Of a stretch of 64,000 nt of DNA, positions 41,996-50,984 are shown in pieces. The position numbers were made by a program, and so were the translations under genes. The stretch spans positions 62,001 through 126,000 of the forward strand of contig NZ_REGA01000006.1 in assembly GCF_003841505.1 (NCBI RefSeq), written 5' to 3'. Under the pieces are notes generated by a model. The model had not been told where the DNA came from. It did no database searches and saw only the letters and a program-made list of their open reading frames with translations. This DNA is from Natrarchaeobius chitinivorans (GTDB lineage: Archaea; Halobacteriota; Halobacteria; Halobacteriales; Natrialbaceae). The first letter of the stretch is position 1; each line of letters begins with the position of its first letter.

Positions 41996-43033
41996 CTACG
42001 ACCGGTGGAGTTTCCCGCCGCGTTCGACGAACTCGTCGGTCTCGAGTGCGTGATCGACGATCGCCTCGGTTTCGTGGGACTCGAGGTCGTACGCGCCGGC
42101 GATCAACGACTCGACGGCCCCGCGTTCCATCGGAAACTCCCGATTTTGCAGCAGTCGGACCGCTTTGGCGTATCTTCGCGGCCTCGTCTGCTTGCTCGCG
42201 TTCCTCGAGTCGGTTGCTGTCGTCGTCTGCTTGCTCGCGTTCCTCGAGTCGGTTGCTGTCGTCGTTTCCCGTCGAGAACCGGCGTTCGAGTCGACCGATT
42301 CGGAACGGTGGGTCGATCCGTTTTGTTCTCCTTCGGAGCGTCGGGCCGATGCGCCTTCGTCCCCTTCGGAGCGACGGGTCGATCCGCCTTCGCCCTCTTC
42401 GGGTGGTCGCTCTGACTCCGACACGGAGTCGTCTTGTTCGACTGTTTCCCTCGAGTTCGAACTGGGCTCGTCGCGTTCACCAGCGCCATTGGACTCGTCG
42501 CGTTCACCAGTTCCCTCCGGTTCCGGACTCGGCTCGCCTTGCTCGAGTGTAATTCCCGTTTTCGCGTTCGGTTCGGGTTCGCCCTCGGAGACGGTCGCGT
42601 TCGGGCTCGCCGTTCGGTCTCGTTTCCGCGTCGTCTCGTTTGCGGAGGCGACGACGGTTCCCGACTCGCTTTCAGGTGCGTCCGGGTCGTCTTTCGGTTT
42701 CGGTTCTGGACCGTTTCGGTCTTCCGCCGTCGAGCTGTTTCGGTCTTCCGCCGTCGAACTGCGTCGGTCTTCCGCCGTCGAACTGCGTCGGTCTTCCGTG
42801 GCCGACCCGCCCAGGTTTTCTGGCGTCGATCGGCCTCCGCTCGTGGACGGATCGCCCGTCGCGCCGGCCCGGGCGAGCAACGGCTCGAGCAGCGCCTCGA
42901 GTTGGTCTTTGCACTCGCGACAGAGGACGACGCGGCGTTGTTCGTCCTCCGTCGGCTCGAGTTCCGCCGGGAGGACCTCGAACGTCCCGGCGGCGTCGTC
43001 CTCACAGAAGTCACAGCTGCGAAGTGCTCGCAT
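41996..43033 (-). CDS. zinc-ribbon / repeat-linker / winged-helix-like protein
   Basis: 345 residues, no family recognised. The N-terminus (MRALRSCDFCEDDAAG ... LCRECKDQLEALLEPL) has two CxxC pairs, a likely zinc site. Residues about 60-285 are an acidic, low-complexity tract built from DNA repeats: 8-residue RRSSTAED units and a tandem TTTATDSRNASKQ duplication (13 residues, 39 bp at 42188-42265). The last 60 residues (AKAVRLLQNREFPMERGAVE ... DHALETDEFVERGGKLHRS) look like a winged helix. Possibly a regulator. It is convergent with hisB (15-base gap). Confidence 0.6.
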   Translation of the reverse strand: MRALRSCDFCEDDAAGTFEVLPAELEPTEDEQRRVVLCRECKDQLEALLEPLLARAGATGDPSTSGGRSTPENLGGSATEDRRSSTAEDRRSSTAEDRNSSTAEDRNGPEPKPKDDPDAPESESGTVVASANETTRKRDRTASPNATVSEGEPEPNAKTGITLEQGEPSPEPEGTGERDESNGAGERDEPSSNSRETVEQDDSVSESERPPEEGEGGSTRRSEGDEGASARRSEGEQNGSTHRSESVDSNAGSRRETTTATDSRNASKQTTTATDSRNASKQTRPRRYAKAVRLLQNREFPMERGAVESLIAGAYDLESHETEAIVDHALETDEFVERGGKLHRS

Positions 43034-43127
43034 GAGCGGGGGTAGTACTCGCCACCCTAAAAACGTCAGTCAGACGGTTCCGTCTCAACCACCGACCATT
43101 ATACGGACGGGGCCGTAGATCCGGCAA

Positions 43128-43631
43128 ATGTTCGACGAGATCATGGAGAAGTTCGAGGGGTCGCCGAGCCAGCAGGCGGTCATCCGCCTGTTACTCGAGC
43201 GCGGCTTCTCCGTCAACGACGAGGGTCGAGTCGTCTCGGGCGGCATCGAGATTCCGAACACGGGAATCGCACGCGAAATCGACGTGGATCGGCGGGTCGT
43301 CGACTCGACGACCGACACCATTCTCGAGGATCCCGAACTCCGGCGGATCTTCCAGAACATCTCGCAAGTGCCGAGTCTGATGGATCTCGCGCCCGTTCTC
43401 GACCTCACCGTGTTGTCGATCGCGGTGGCGGATCCGGAGTCCAAGGGTATCGTCGCCGGCGTCACCGGCACGCTCGCGGACAACGACGTCTCGATCCGCC
43501 AGACGATCAGCGAGGATCCGGAGTTCACCGACGAACCCCGGCTCTACCTCATCACCGACCAGGAACTGTCGGGCGAAGCCATCACGGCGTTGCGAAACCT
43601 CGAGTTCGTGCGCAAGATCGAAATTCAGTGA
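43128..43631 (+). CDS. ACT-domain amino-acid metabolism regulator
   Basis: 167 residues of the COG2150-type archaeal regulators. The N-terminal helix-turn-helix-like part (SQQAVIRLLLERGFSVNDEGRV, TGIAREIDVDRRVVDSTTDTIL) is followed by a C-terminal ACT domain (about 90-167: LSIAVADPESKGIVAGVTGT, DNDVSIRQTISEDPE), the usual amino-acid-binding module. Likely a ligand-sensing transcription or enzyme regulator; target unknown. TATTATACG-like box about 30 bases upstream. Confidence 0.8.
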   Translation: MFDEIMEKFEGSPSQQAVIRLLLERGFSVNDEGRVVSGGIEIPNTGIAREIDVDRRVVDSTTDTILEDPELRRIFQNISQVPSLMDLAPVLDLTVLSIAVADPESKGIVAGVTGTLADNDVSIRQTISEDPEFTDEPRLYLITDQELSGEAITALRNLEFVRKIEIQ

Positions 43632-43676
43632 CCGGGAAGCGGGTGGTCGGCCGCCGTCGCCCGGCTATTTCCTCCG

Positions 43677-44072
43677 TCAGCCGCCGTTGCCCGGATCCGC
43701 GTCGCCGAGGATCGCCGCGAGTGCGCTCGTGAGCTCCTCGAACCGTTCGATCGAGAGTTCGTCCGTGGTGACCCAGGTGCCGTGGTCGCCCCGGATCACC
43801 CGCGTCAGGTAGCCGTTCTCGAACATGCGAATCGTCGCCTCGTACTCGCCGAGTTCGGTGTTGCGGTAAGCCGACTGCGACCGGAATCCGAACCGCTCGT
43901 GGTCCGCGAAGCCGACCAAATCGGCCGTCTGCTCGAGGTCGGCACGAAGGTACAGCTGGTCGACCCGGTCTTCGGTGAAGTAGGCGATACTCCGGAGTTC
44001 GTCGCCGACGGTCGTCCGACAGGCGCTGATCAGTTCGTCCGCAATCGGGGGCTCGCTCGAGTCCGGCGTCAT
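43677..44072 (-). CDS. conserved haloarchaeal protein
   Basis: 131 residues from the ATG at 44072. Soluble alpha/beta protein: ADELISACRTTVGDELRSIA, YFTEDRVDQLYLRADLEQTA, VIRGDHGTWVTTDELSIERF. It resembles a haloarchaeal family currently known only as a DUF (possibly DUF7522; not certain). No catalytic motif. Convergent with the ACT regulator. Confidence 0.6.
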   Translation of the reverse strand: MTPDSSEPPIADELISACRTTVGDELRSIAYFTEDRVDQLYLRADLEQTADLVGFADHERFGFRSQSAYRNTELGEYEATIRMFENGYLTRVIRGDHGTWVTTDELSIERFEELTSALAAILGDADPGNGG

Positions 44073-44100
44073 GGGACGGAACACCACGCCCAGGCCAATA

Positions 44101-44225
44101 GCTTCGGGGGAGGGCGTGACGGCTTCGGGGGAAGGCGTGACGGCTTCGGGGAAAGATGTGACAGCCTCGAGTTGGGTGTGACGGCCCCGGAGAAGGACGT
44201 AACGACTTCGAGGGAAACGGCGACG
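44101..44225. repeat. about 21-bp tandem array, six diverged units
   Basis: Units of 20-21 bases: GCTTCGGGGGAGGGCGTGAC, GCTTCGGGGGAAGGCGTGAC, GCTTCGGGGAAAGATGTGAC, then three more diverged. Between the start of the 44072 gene and the YigZ-type gene, so it separates two divergent starts. Confidence 0.8.
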
Positions 44226-44341
44226 GTTCCGCGTGGATCGGACCGATGCGCTCTTTTCGGCGGCGAAACTACCGCCGCTATGGTCGACGACCCGGACACG
44301 CGCGGTGACGGCGGGACGCGATCCGAACGCGGTGACCGGCC

Positions 44342-44950
44342 GTGAGCCGCTCGTTTCGAACGCTCGAGGAGCCCGCGACGGCCGAGTTCGTCGTCCAGGG
44401 GTCCGAATTCATCGGTCACGCCCGGCCGGTCGACTCCGTCGACGCCGCCGAGGCGTTCGTCGACGCGATCGAGTCCGAGTACGACGACGCCACGCACAAC
44501 GTCCCCGCCTACCGGGTGCGGGCCGACGCCGACGGCGACCTCCTGCGGGAGTACTCGAGCGACGACGGCGAGCCGTCGGGGTCGGCCGGAAAGCCGGCGC
44601 TGAACGTCCTCACGCAGCAGGATATCGAGAACTGTGCGGTCGTCGTCACCCGCTACTACGGCGGCACCAACCTGGGCGTCGGCGGCCTCGTACGGGCGTA
44701 CTCACGGGCGGTCAAAGACGCGGTCGACGCGGCTGGGATCGTCGAACGCCGGCCCCACGAAACCCTCTCGATCACCGTCGAGTACGACGACTCGGGGACG
44801 GTTCGGAGCATCCTCGAGAGCGAGGGCCACGAGTTCGACGCCGATTACGGAGCCGACGTCTCGTTTTCGGTTCGGGTTCCCCTCGCAGAGAGCGCGGCCC
44901 TGCGGGATCGGCTCAACAGCGCCACCAGCGGCCGGGTCGACCTCGAGTGA
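44342..44950 (+). CDS. YigZ/IMPACT family protein
   Basis: 202 residues, GTG start. The N-terminal UPF0029/IMPACT domain has SEFIGHARPVDSVDAAEAFV, ATHNVPAYRV, DDGEPSGSAGKPALNVL and VVTRYYGGTNLGVGGLVRAY, strongly conserved; a short C-terminal DUF1949-like ferredoxin fold follows. Bacterial YigZ and eukaryotic IMPACT proteins relate to translation control, but the archaeal role is unproven. Preceded by the 21-bp repeat array. Confidence 0.88.
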   Translation: MSRSFRTLEEPATAEFVVQGSEFIGHARPVDSVDAAEAFVDAIESEYDDATHNVPAYRVRADADGDLLREYSSDDGEPSGSAGKPALNVLTQQDIENCAVVVTRYYGGTNLGVGGLVRAYSRAVKDAVDAAGIVERRPHETLSITVEYDDSGTVRSILESEGHEFDADYGADVSFSVRVPLAESAALRDRLNSATSGRVDLE

Positions 44951-45217
44951 GTGGGTGGGTTCCGGGTGCTCGAGCAAGTGATAGGGGGTAGCGTCGATTC
45001 TCATACGTTTCGGTGTGGAAGATCACGGATACGTGTAATCCGGTGTGATGAATATCGAGGATGGATGCAGCAAACGGACTCCGTTTGTTCCAATATAATC
45101 ACGCTGAAGCAGCCGATCAGTGGATCTGCGTAATGACCATCGATGGTTCTGCCAATCACAGTAGATAAGTTCTACAACATTCAACGCACGTAGACACAGG
45201 AGGGTTCGTAGGAGAGA
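44951..45217. other. non-coding gap
   Basis: 267 bases with lower GC. Contains one perfect palindrome, CAAACGGA-C-TCCGTTTG at 45071-45087. No gene seen. Confidence 0.5.
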
Positions 45218-45562
45218 TTATTCGTCAAGTTCTTCCTCGAACCACACAACCTGTTTGTCACCTTCCACCCATGCATCGTGTCCAGGTGGAAGCAAGGCGA
45301 CATCGCCTTTCTCGATTGTTTTCCGGGTCCCGTTTTCCATTTCAACAGTCATCTGTCCAGAGAGCATGTACAGGCGGTGTGGAGACGGGCACCACTCCGT
45401 TCCCATATCGGGACCGTTATCTCTGGAGAACTTCCATCCCGGTTCTGCCGTTGCCAACCAGAACTTCCGCTCTCCCAATTGTACACATTCACCTTTCGCA
45501 TTCTCGAGAGTCATTGTCTCATCAGGTGACTCGAACGATTTAACCACTAATTCATCTATCAT
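45218..45562 (-). CDS. cupin-domain protein
   Basis: 114 residues from the ATG at 45562. Single beta-barrel cupin: the pattern WCPSPHRLYMLSGQMTVEM and KTIEKGDVALLPPGHDAWVEG gives the two conserved motifs, with one His in motif 1 and one in motif 2. The base composition is poorer in GC than the surroundings, and gaps on both sides are long, so it may be acquired. Ligand unknown. Confidence 0.75.
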   Translation of the reverse strand: MIDELVVKSFESPDETMTLENAKGECVQLGERKFWLATAEPGWKFSRDNGPDMGTEWCPSPHRLYMLSGQMTVEMENGTRKTIEKGDVALLPPGHDAWVEGDKQVVWFEEELDE

Positions 45563-45899
45563 GGCAATTTGTAGCACGCTGGAAGAGGAGATAATTGTTT
45601 CACTGGACAGGACGCGCAATCGCTGTCTTCAGCGCGTCGGTTCTGGCAGATGGCAGGAAGATTGAATCTACGGCGTGACATCTACGACCTCCACTGATCA
45701 ACCACACCTCTCAAAGATCGCCCTCAATCTGTGCCACATTCGCGCTGTGTATTCATCACCGCATATCTATCAGTCTGTAGAGAGAACTGAAGTAAAACTA
45801 TGAATTGCCCTGCTAATCCCTATGAATAGTCGACTGCTCGAGTACCGCTGCCAGTCGGCACTCCCAGCGCCGGCCGTCGGAAAAACCGACAGTGGTCCG
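45563..45899. other. non-coding gap, possibly remnant DNA
   Basis: 337 bases without a convincing frame. The 45600-45810 part has lower GC and resembles degenerate intergenic DNA found near insertion sequences in haloarchaea, but no transposase fragment or terminal repeat could be identified. Confidence 0.35.
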
Positions 45900-46100
45900 C
45901 TACGTTCCGTCGCCGTCGCGCTCGAGGACGTCGCCGGGGACCCGACAGCCACAGGGAGTGGCGACGTGGGTCGTCGGGCCGATGCTCGAGACCATGGCGA
46001 TCGGCGTGTTACAGCGCGGACACCGCGTCGGGCCGTCTTCGTCGGGCCCGCCAGGATCGACGGATTCGAAGGGGTCGTCCGCCCAGAAACAGCCCGTCAT
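45900..46100 (-). CDS. small zinc-finger protein
   Basis: 66 residues from the ATG at 46100. CPRC in DGPTRCPRCNTPIAM and a second pair CGC in VATPCGCRVPGD would bind one zinc. The acidic N-terminal part (FWADDPFESVDPGG) is typical of the many tiny CPxCG-type zinc proteins of haloarchaea, several of which affect growth or biofilm by unknown means. No operon partner. Longer frames upstream are not supported. Confidence 0.65.
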   Translation of the reverse strand: MTGCFWADDPFESVDPGGPDEDGPTRCPRCNTPIAMVSSIGPTTHVATPCGCRVPGDVLERDGDGT

Positions 46101-46272
46101 CGGGACCTCCGATCGGCCGTTCGATTCGTCCGCGATCGACGGGGTTCCGGCGGCTCGAGCGGGACCCGGGTCCACGTGAGCGCGGGCGCTCGAGACGGCG
46201 GTTCGGCCGGCTGGCGGTCGCTTTTCGGTCGTGAACGGTACGCTCGTCGTGCGAGACGTTTATATCTCGCGA

Positions 46273-46365
46273 GCAGGAATGCAAACATGGCTTTCGAAGC
46301 CGGATGAGCTTGGAAGCCAGCTTCGGGTGTTCCTGCACCCGGGGCGTTTCAGCGCACGCCCCCGC
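46273..46365 (+). ncRNA. possible structured RNA
   Basis: A TATA-like TTTATAT lies at 46259-46265, and the DNA after it folds into successive hairpins: GGCTT-TCG-AAGCC (46289-46301), CGGGTG-TTCCTG-CACCCG, and GGGGCG...CGCCCC. The loop TTCCTGC can pair with upstream GCAGGAA (46273-46279), a possible pseudoknot. If transcription starts 26 bases after the box, it begins near 46287 at an ATG that reads only six codons before TGA, which argues for RNA or a tiny leader peptide rather than a gene. I do not recognise the family. Confidence 0.35.
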
Positions 46366-46563
46366 GGCTCGTTGGAACTGACTTCCATCGTAGAATTCTG
46401 CGTAATGGCTATTATAATTTCCGATGGCAGCTTGAATAATTGTTGGTGATGTCGGACTGAAGACTCGAGTTCTCGATCACGGCCGGCGGGTTTTCCGAGG
46501 ACTCGAAGATACTCGAGTGGGGATTTCTCGAGAAAGATCGGCTGTAGAAGCGCTAGTCTCCAT

Positions 46564-46582
46564 TACTTCGAAAGTCGAAGTA
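46564..46582. promoter_or_regulatory. palindrome TACTTCGA-N3-TCGAAGTA
   Basis: Perfect 8-base half sites TACTTCGA / TCGAAGTA with a 3-base spacer, followed by TTGGCTCGAG. Looks like a dimeric regulator site; a related copy lies 114 bases on. Confidence 0.4.
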
Positions 46583-46677
46583 TTGGCTCGAGAGGCTCAG
46601 TTGTGGCTTCACGCATCCGTCGTCTTATGAAATCGCACGAACCAGATAGCGAGGGGCCGAGAGAGACGCTTCTACGT

Positions 46678-46696
46678 TACTTTGAAATTCGAAGTA
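46678..46696. promoter_or_regulatory. palindrome TACTTTGA-N3-TCGAAGTA
   Basis: Second copy with one mismatch in the left half, also followed by TTGGCTCGAG. Preceded by a similar GACGCTTCTACGT context, so the whole block appears duplicated. Confidence 0.4.
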
Positions 46697-46959
46697 TTGG
46701 CTCGAGGCGTCGAGACGTCGTTCGCTCGAGCGCTCTGCTCGCACGAAACACGGGGAGTAGCCTCGTCCTCCCCAGCCGGGTCGCTCCCTGCGGTCGCTCC
46801 CCCCTCGCGCGGCGTCGACTCGCGCCTCGCGATCGCTCGGCGCGAGCCAGCACGCGCCGGGGGTACGGACGAGCGGGCGCTGACGGTTGTCGCGGCGTCG
46901 CACCGTTGGAACGTTCGGGCATTCGATCACGGATATTTTCTCACGAGACGACCGGCGCG

Positions 46960-48849
46960 TCACAGCCTCGAGTGGATCGTCTCGGCGGTTTTCTCCCCGA
47001 CGCCGGGGACGCTCGTGAGGTCCTCGACGGTCGCCTCGCGGACGTTCTCGACGCTGCCGAAGCGTCCGAGCAGTCGCTTTCGCGTCTCGGGGCCGATGCC
47101 TGGCACGTCGTCGAGGACCGTCTTCACCTCGTCGCGGACCGTCCGGTGGTACTGCACCGCAAAGCGGTGGGCCTCGTCGCGAACGCGCTGGAGGAGGTGC
47201 AGGTGGGGGGCGTCGTCGGGCCAGTCGAACTCGCGTCGGGGGGTGATCACGCGCTCTTCGGCCTTCGCGAGCGCGACCGCCGGCACGTCCCAGCCGACGT
47301 CCGCGAGCGCGTCCCTGGCGGCCTCGAGCTGGCCCTCACCGCCGTCGATCACCAGCAGGTCCGGGTCCGGCCGGTCGTCGCGCCCCTCGACGGCGCGGCG
47401 AGCGCGCCACTCGAGTAGCGCCCGCATGTTGTCGTAATCGTCGTTCTGTTCGGTCAGTTTCTTCCGGCGGTAGTCGGCGGTCTCGGCGCTGCCGTCGACG
47501 AACGTCACGTTGCTGCCGACCGCCGACTTCCCCTGTGCGTGGCTCACGTCGAAGCCCTCGAGCCGGTGGGCGGCGTCGATCTCGAGGGCGTCGGCGAGCA
47601 TGCCGCACTCGTCGCGGCCGCCGACGTTCCGCCGGGCGTTTTTCAGGGCGAGTTCGACCAGCTTCGCCTCCCGGCCCGCGCCGGGCACCCTGACGGAGAC
47701 GCCTTCGGCCTCGAGCCAGGCCGCGACCTCCTCGTCGCCGTGGCGCTCCGGCAGGAGCAACGCGTCCGGAAGCTCGCGCTCGGCGTAGTACTGGACGAGA
47801 AACGCCGCGAGGACCCCGGGAACGCCGCCGCGTTCGCCGTCGCCTCCCCCCGCTGGCTGCGAGCCGGGTGCGTCTGCAGTCCCCGATTCGCGTCCCTCTG
47901 CTGCCTGCGAGCCGGGCGCGTCTGCAGCCCCCGAACCGGGTGTCCCTACCGACCCAGAACCCGGTGCCTCGAGCGCGTGTCGCTCCCTGTCGACCAGTTT
48001 GCCGTCCTCCGATCGGAGCCGGGCGACCGTCGCCGCCTCGCCCTCGATGGTGACGCCCAGGACGTCGACGGCCCGCTCGCCACCGACCGACTGAACGGCT
48101 TCGCCGCCCTCGCCGTGGAAGGCCTCGACCGTCTCCAGCCGATCCCGCAGGTTCGCCGCTCGTTCGAAGTTCTGACGCTGCGCGGCGGCCTCCATCTCCC
48201 GTCGCAGCGGGTCGGCCAGGATCCCCGTCTCCCCCTCGAGGAAGCGCTCGACCGCGGTGACGTCCTCCCCGTAGCTCTCGAGGTCGATCTCGCCGGTACA
48301 GGGGGCGGTACAGAGCCCCATCTCGTAATCGAGGCAGGGTCGATCCCGGTTCGCGTACTTGTGATCGGAACAGCCCCGCACGCCGTAGGTCTCCCGCAGG
48401 GCTTTCACGACCGTCTCGACTCGCCCCTTGTTCGTGTACGGCCCGAAGACGGTGGCTGCGCCGGAGCCACCGCCTGCCCCCTTCCCACTCTCGCCGTCGG
48501 GATCGCGAGTCACCTCGATCCGGGGGGCCTCGTGGCCGGTCAGCTGGACCATCGGGTAGGACTTGTCGTCTTTGAGCCGGACGTTGTACCGGGGCTGGTG
48601 GCGCTTGATCAGGTTCGCCTCGAGCAACAGCGCCTGCGTCTCCGTGTCGGTGACGGCGATCTCGAGGTCGTCGGCCCGGTCGACCATCCGGCCGATTCGC
48701 GCGCTTCGCGGATCGGCGTACGACCGAACTCTGCTCCGGATGTCGACGGCCTTTCCGACGTAGAGGGTCGTGTCGCCGTCAAGAAACTGGTAGACGCCGG
48801 GCTCGCGCGGCAGCGATCGCGCACGGTCGCGGACCCCGTCTGCGTTCAT
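46960..48849 (-). CDS. uvrC: excinuclease ABC subunit C
   Basis: 629-residue dual-incision nuclease of bacterial-type nucleotide excision repair. In order: GIY-YIG nuclease ([17 protein letters not shown]), Cys-rich segment ([20 protein letters not shown]), UVR helix ([20 protein letters not shown]), RNase H-like second nuclease ([30 protein letters not shown]), and tandem helix-hairpin-helix ([29 protein letters not shown]). A low-complexity Gly/Ser/Ala insertion (about residues 300-345) separates the halves. uvrA and uvrB are not in the window. Confidence 0.95.
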   Translation of the reverse strand: MNADGVRDRARSLPREPGVYQFLDGDTTLYVGKAVDIRSRVRSYADPRSARIGRMVDRADDLEIAVTDTETQALLLEANLIKRHQPRYNVRLKDDKSYPMVQLTGHEAPRIEVTRDPDGESGKGAGGGSGAATVFGPYTNKGRVETVVKALRETYGVRGCSDHKYANRDRPCLDYEMGLCTAPCTGEIDLESYGEDVTAVERFLEGETGILADPLRREMEAAAQRQNFERAANLRDRLETVEAFHGEGGEAVQSVGGERAVDVLGVTIEGEAATVARLRSEDGKLVDRERHALEAPGSGSVGTPGSGAADAPGSQAAEGRESGTADAPGSQPAGGGDGERGGVPGVLAAFLVQYYAERELPDALLLPERHGDEEVAAWLEAEGVSVRVPGAGREAKLVELALKNARRNVGGRDECGMLADALEIDAAHRLEGFDVSHAQGKSAVGSNVTFVDGSAETADYRRKKLTEQNDDYDNMRALLEWRARRAVEGRDDRPDPDLLVIDGGEGQLEAARDALADVGWDVPAVALAKAEERVITPRREFDWPDDAPHLHLLQRVRDEAHRFAVQYHRTVRDEVKTVLDDVPGIGPETRKRLLGRFGSVENVREATVEDLTSVPGVGEKTAETIHSRL

Positions 48850-48875
48850 CGGCGGCCCTAGGGCGTCGGCGGGTT

Positions 48876-49655
48876 TCAGGTTGACTCCTCGCGGTCGCCC
48901 TCGAACCGGGCGTCCGCAGGCTCCGAGTCGAGTCGATCGGCGTCGCCCTCGTCGTCGACCCGATCGCTGTCGAACCCGCCGATCGACTCGTCCTCACCGA
49001 CGCCGCTCCCCGAGTCGATACTCTCATCGGGTCCGAGACCACCACCGCCGGTCCCGATCCCACCGGGCGACGGTCCGAGGTGAGGGGCCTCCTCGAGTGC
49101 AAGGACGGCCGATCCGGCGTCGTCGCCCTCCGAGACGGCCAGTTCGATGTCGTCCTGTCCGCGGATCTCGAGTACCAGTCGACGTGAACGCGACCGAAGG
49201 TAGAGCAGGGCGAACGCCACGCCGATCCCGATCGAGAGGGTTCCGACGGCGAGCACCGCGAGGTCGACGAGGGCGAGCGCCGTCTCGACGGTGCCGACGA
49301 CGTCGCTGGCGGCGTCTCCGGCCGGGTTCGCCGCAGGTTGTGCCCCGTCGGGCTCGAGGTCGGGAAGCGCGACCAGATCGACGAAGCTGACGGCCGCGCT
49401 CGTCGCGAGCAGGCCAGTCCCGAGGACCATCGAGACGACCGAAAACAGGAGCGGGCGGAGCCGCCCGCCGGTCTCGAGGGAGACGTCGCCGACGTTCGGC
49501 AGATCCGCGTGGCGATAGGACGGGCCGCCGCCGCGAGGGGTGAACGCGAGCACCCGATGTGTCGTGACGACGAACTCGCCGTTTCCCAGTTCGACGCGAC
49601 ACTCGACCCGTTCGCCGTCGTACAGCAACCGGTCGACGCGGTCGCCCCAGTTCAT
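48876..49655 (-). CDS. haloarchaeal membrane protein with PH-like N-terminus
   Basis: 259 residues from the ATG at 49655. The first 70 residues ([31 protein letters not shown]) resemble a small PH-like/bPH domain. Two hydrophobic segments follow ([20 protein letters not shown] and [20 protein letters not shown]). The C-terminal 90 residues are an acidic Gly/Asp/Ser tail. Function unknown. The upstream frame extension to 49688 reads through a 36-bp repeat, so 49655 is preferred. Confidence 0.65.
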   Translation of the reverse strand: MNWGDRVDRLLYDGERVECRVELGNGEFVVTTHRVLAFTPRGGGPSYRHADLPNVGDVSLETGGRLRPLLFSVVSMVLGTGLLATSAAVSFVDLVALPDLEPDGAQPAANPAGDAASDVVGTVETALALVDLAVLAVGTLSIGIGVAFALLYLRSRSRRLVLEIRGQDDIELAVSEGDDAGSAVLALEEAPHLGPSPGGIGTGGGGLGPDESIDSGSGVGEDESIGGFDSDRVDDEGDADRLDSEPADARFEGDREEST

Positions 49656-49670
49656 GGATTCGGTACTGGA

Positions 49671-49757
49671 TCGATCGCCGACGGACAAGTACGTACGGGC
49701 CAGTTATCGATCGCCGACGGACAAGTACGTACGGGCCAGTTACCGATCGCCGACGGA
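49671..49757. repeat. 36-bp tandem repeat including a stop codon
   Basis: Unit TCGATCGCCGACGGACAAGT+ACGTACGGGCCAGTTA occurs at 49671-49706 and 49707-49742; a third partial unit at 49743-49757 forms the last five codons of the histidine kinase gene, whose TAA stop is the end of the second unit. The gene end has thus been copied twice downstream. Confidence 0.9.
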
Positions 49758-50984
49758 GATCCCGCGAATCGCAAATCTCGCACCGCCGGTCCGTCCCTCG
49801 TCGACGTCGATCGCCCACCCGTGGGCGTCCACGATCGCCTCGACGATCGCGAGGCCGAACCCGGTTCCCTCCGCCGAGGTCGTGTACCCGTGATCGAAGA
49901 CCTCCTCTCGTTTGTCCGGCGGAATACCGGGACCGTCGTCCTCGACGAACAGGACGCCTTCCTCCCATTCGACCCGAACGGTGACGTCGGCGGGTTCGCC
50001 CGCCGGAGCGTCGGCGCGTCCGTGTTCGATCGCGTTCCGAAACAGGTTCTCGAACAGTTGACAGAGCCGTTCGCCGTCGGCCTGAATCCGCAACCCGTCG
50101 GGAACGTCCACCTCGAGTTCCGCGGCCGACGTTTCGACGTACTGCCAGCTCCTCGAGACGACGGCCTCGAGTCGGACTGGACAGGGGTCGTCGACGATCT
50201 TCCCCTGGCTGGCCAGCGTCAGCAGATCGTCGATGAGAGTCCCCATCCGTTCCTGTGCGGCGATGACGCCCTCGAGGCGCTCGCCGACCTCCGGATCCGA
50301 ACTGAGTTCGGCGGCGAGTTCGGCGTTTCCCTGGGCGACGGTCAGAGGGTTTCGAAGGTCGTGTGAAACGACGCTGACGAATCGCTCGAGCTGTTCGTTC
50401 TGGCGCTCGAGTGTCCGTTCGCGGCGCTTGCGCTCGGTGATGTCCGTGTAGATTCCATAGCCCTCGATCTCGCCGTCGAAACTCGAGACGACGACCGACT
50501 GGAAGATGAACGTCCGCCGTTCGCCGTCCGCGGTTAGTCGATCGATCTCCGTTCCGTTCTCGTCCGATCGGAACCAGAGATCGATCGGATCGGCTCGCGC
50601 CCGTTCGGGCACGATCAACTCCGGTAGCGACTCCCCGATCACCTCCGTTCCGTAGCCGAACGTCTCCTCGAACGCCGGATTGATCGCGGTGACGACCGGC
50701 GACGATTGGTTAAACGACACCGTCACCACGGGGTCGGAGATCTCCTCGAGCAGGGCGTCGAACCGGCGCTGGGCTTTCTCGCGCACCCGTATCTCGCTCG
50801 CGACGATCTCGAGGTAGCCGTCGGTGTTCCGACGGATCGTCTCGCAGATGTCGGCGACCTCGTGACTCGAGTACGTCTCCGCCCGATCGATCCCGAGGTC
50901 CTCGAGGGCATCGTCGACCAGCGAGCGCGCTTTTTCGACGCCGACCGTCTGGCCGAACGTCGAGACGAGTTCGTCGTGATCCAT
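49740..50984 (-). CDS. PAS sensor histidine kinase paired with FIST protein
   Basis: 414 residues from the ATG at 50984. An N-terminal helical region (about 1-70: VGVEKARSLVDDALEDLGID) is followed by a PAS domain (EISDPVVTVSFNQSSPVVTA, PELIVPERARAD), a HisKA with phospho-acceptor His in VVSHDLRNPLTVAQGN, and a HATPase with ENLFRNAIEHG, DDGPGIPPDK and GTGFGLAIV. No membrane helix. Its start overlaps the stop of the FIST gene by one base, so it probably receives its signal from that protein. No receiver protein directly follows. Confidence 0.9.
   Translation of the reverse strand: MDHDELVSTFGQTVGVEKARSLVDDALEDLGIDRAETYSSHEVADICETIRRNTDGYLEIVASEIRVREKAQRRFDALLEEISDPVVTVSFNQSSPVVTAINPAFEETFGYGTEVIGESLPELIVPERARADPIDLWFRSDENGTEIDRLTADGERRTFIFQSVVVSSFDGEIEGYGIYTDITERKRRERTLERQNEQLERFVSVVSHDLRNPLTVAQGNAELAAELSSDPEVGERLEGVIAAQERMGTLIDDLLTLASQGKIVDDPCPVRLEAVVSRSWQYVETSAAELEVDVPDGLRIQADGERLCQLFENLFRNAIEHGRADAPAGEPADVTVRVEWEEGVLFVEDDGPGIPPDKREEVFDHGYTTSAEGTGFGLAIVEAIVDAHGWAIDVDEGRTGGARFAIRGISVGDR

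Larger units (their letters stand above)
46101..46959. other. long non-coding gap
   Basis: 859 bases with no credible protein gene. It holds a possible structured RNA (46273-46365), two similar 19-base palindromes (46564-46582, 46678-46696) in a duplicated context, and the end of uvrC. Small frames there lack haloarchaeal composition. Confidence 0.6.

Noticed and set aside
45600-45810. A decayed insertion sequence
   Set aside because: Composition suggests foreign DNA, but no transposase motif, terminal inverted repeat or target duplication could be identified.
46231-46449. A 72-codon plus-strand gene over the candidate RNA
   Set aside because: The translation lacks haloarchaeal acidity and family likeness, and the DNA is better explained by hairpins behind a TATA box.
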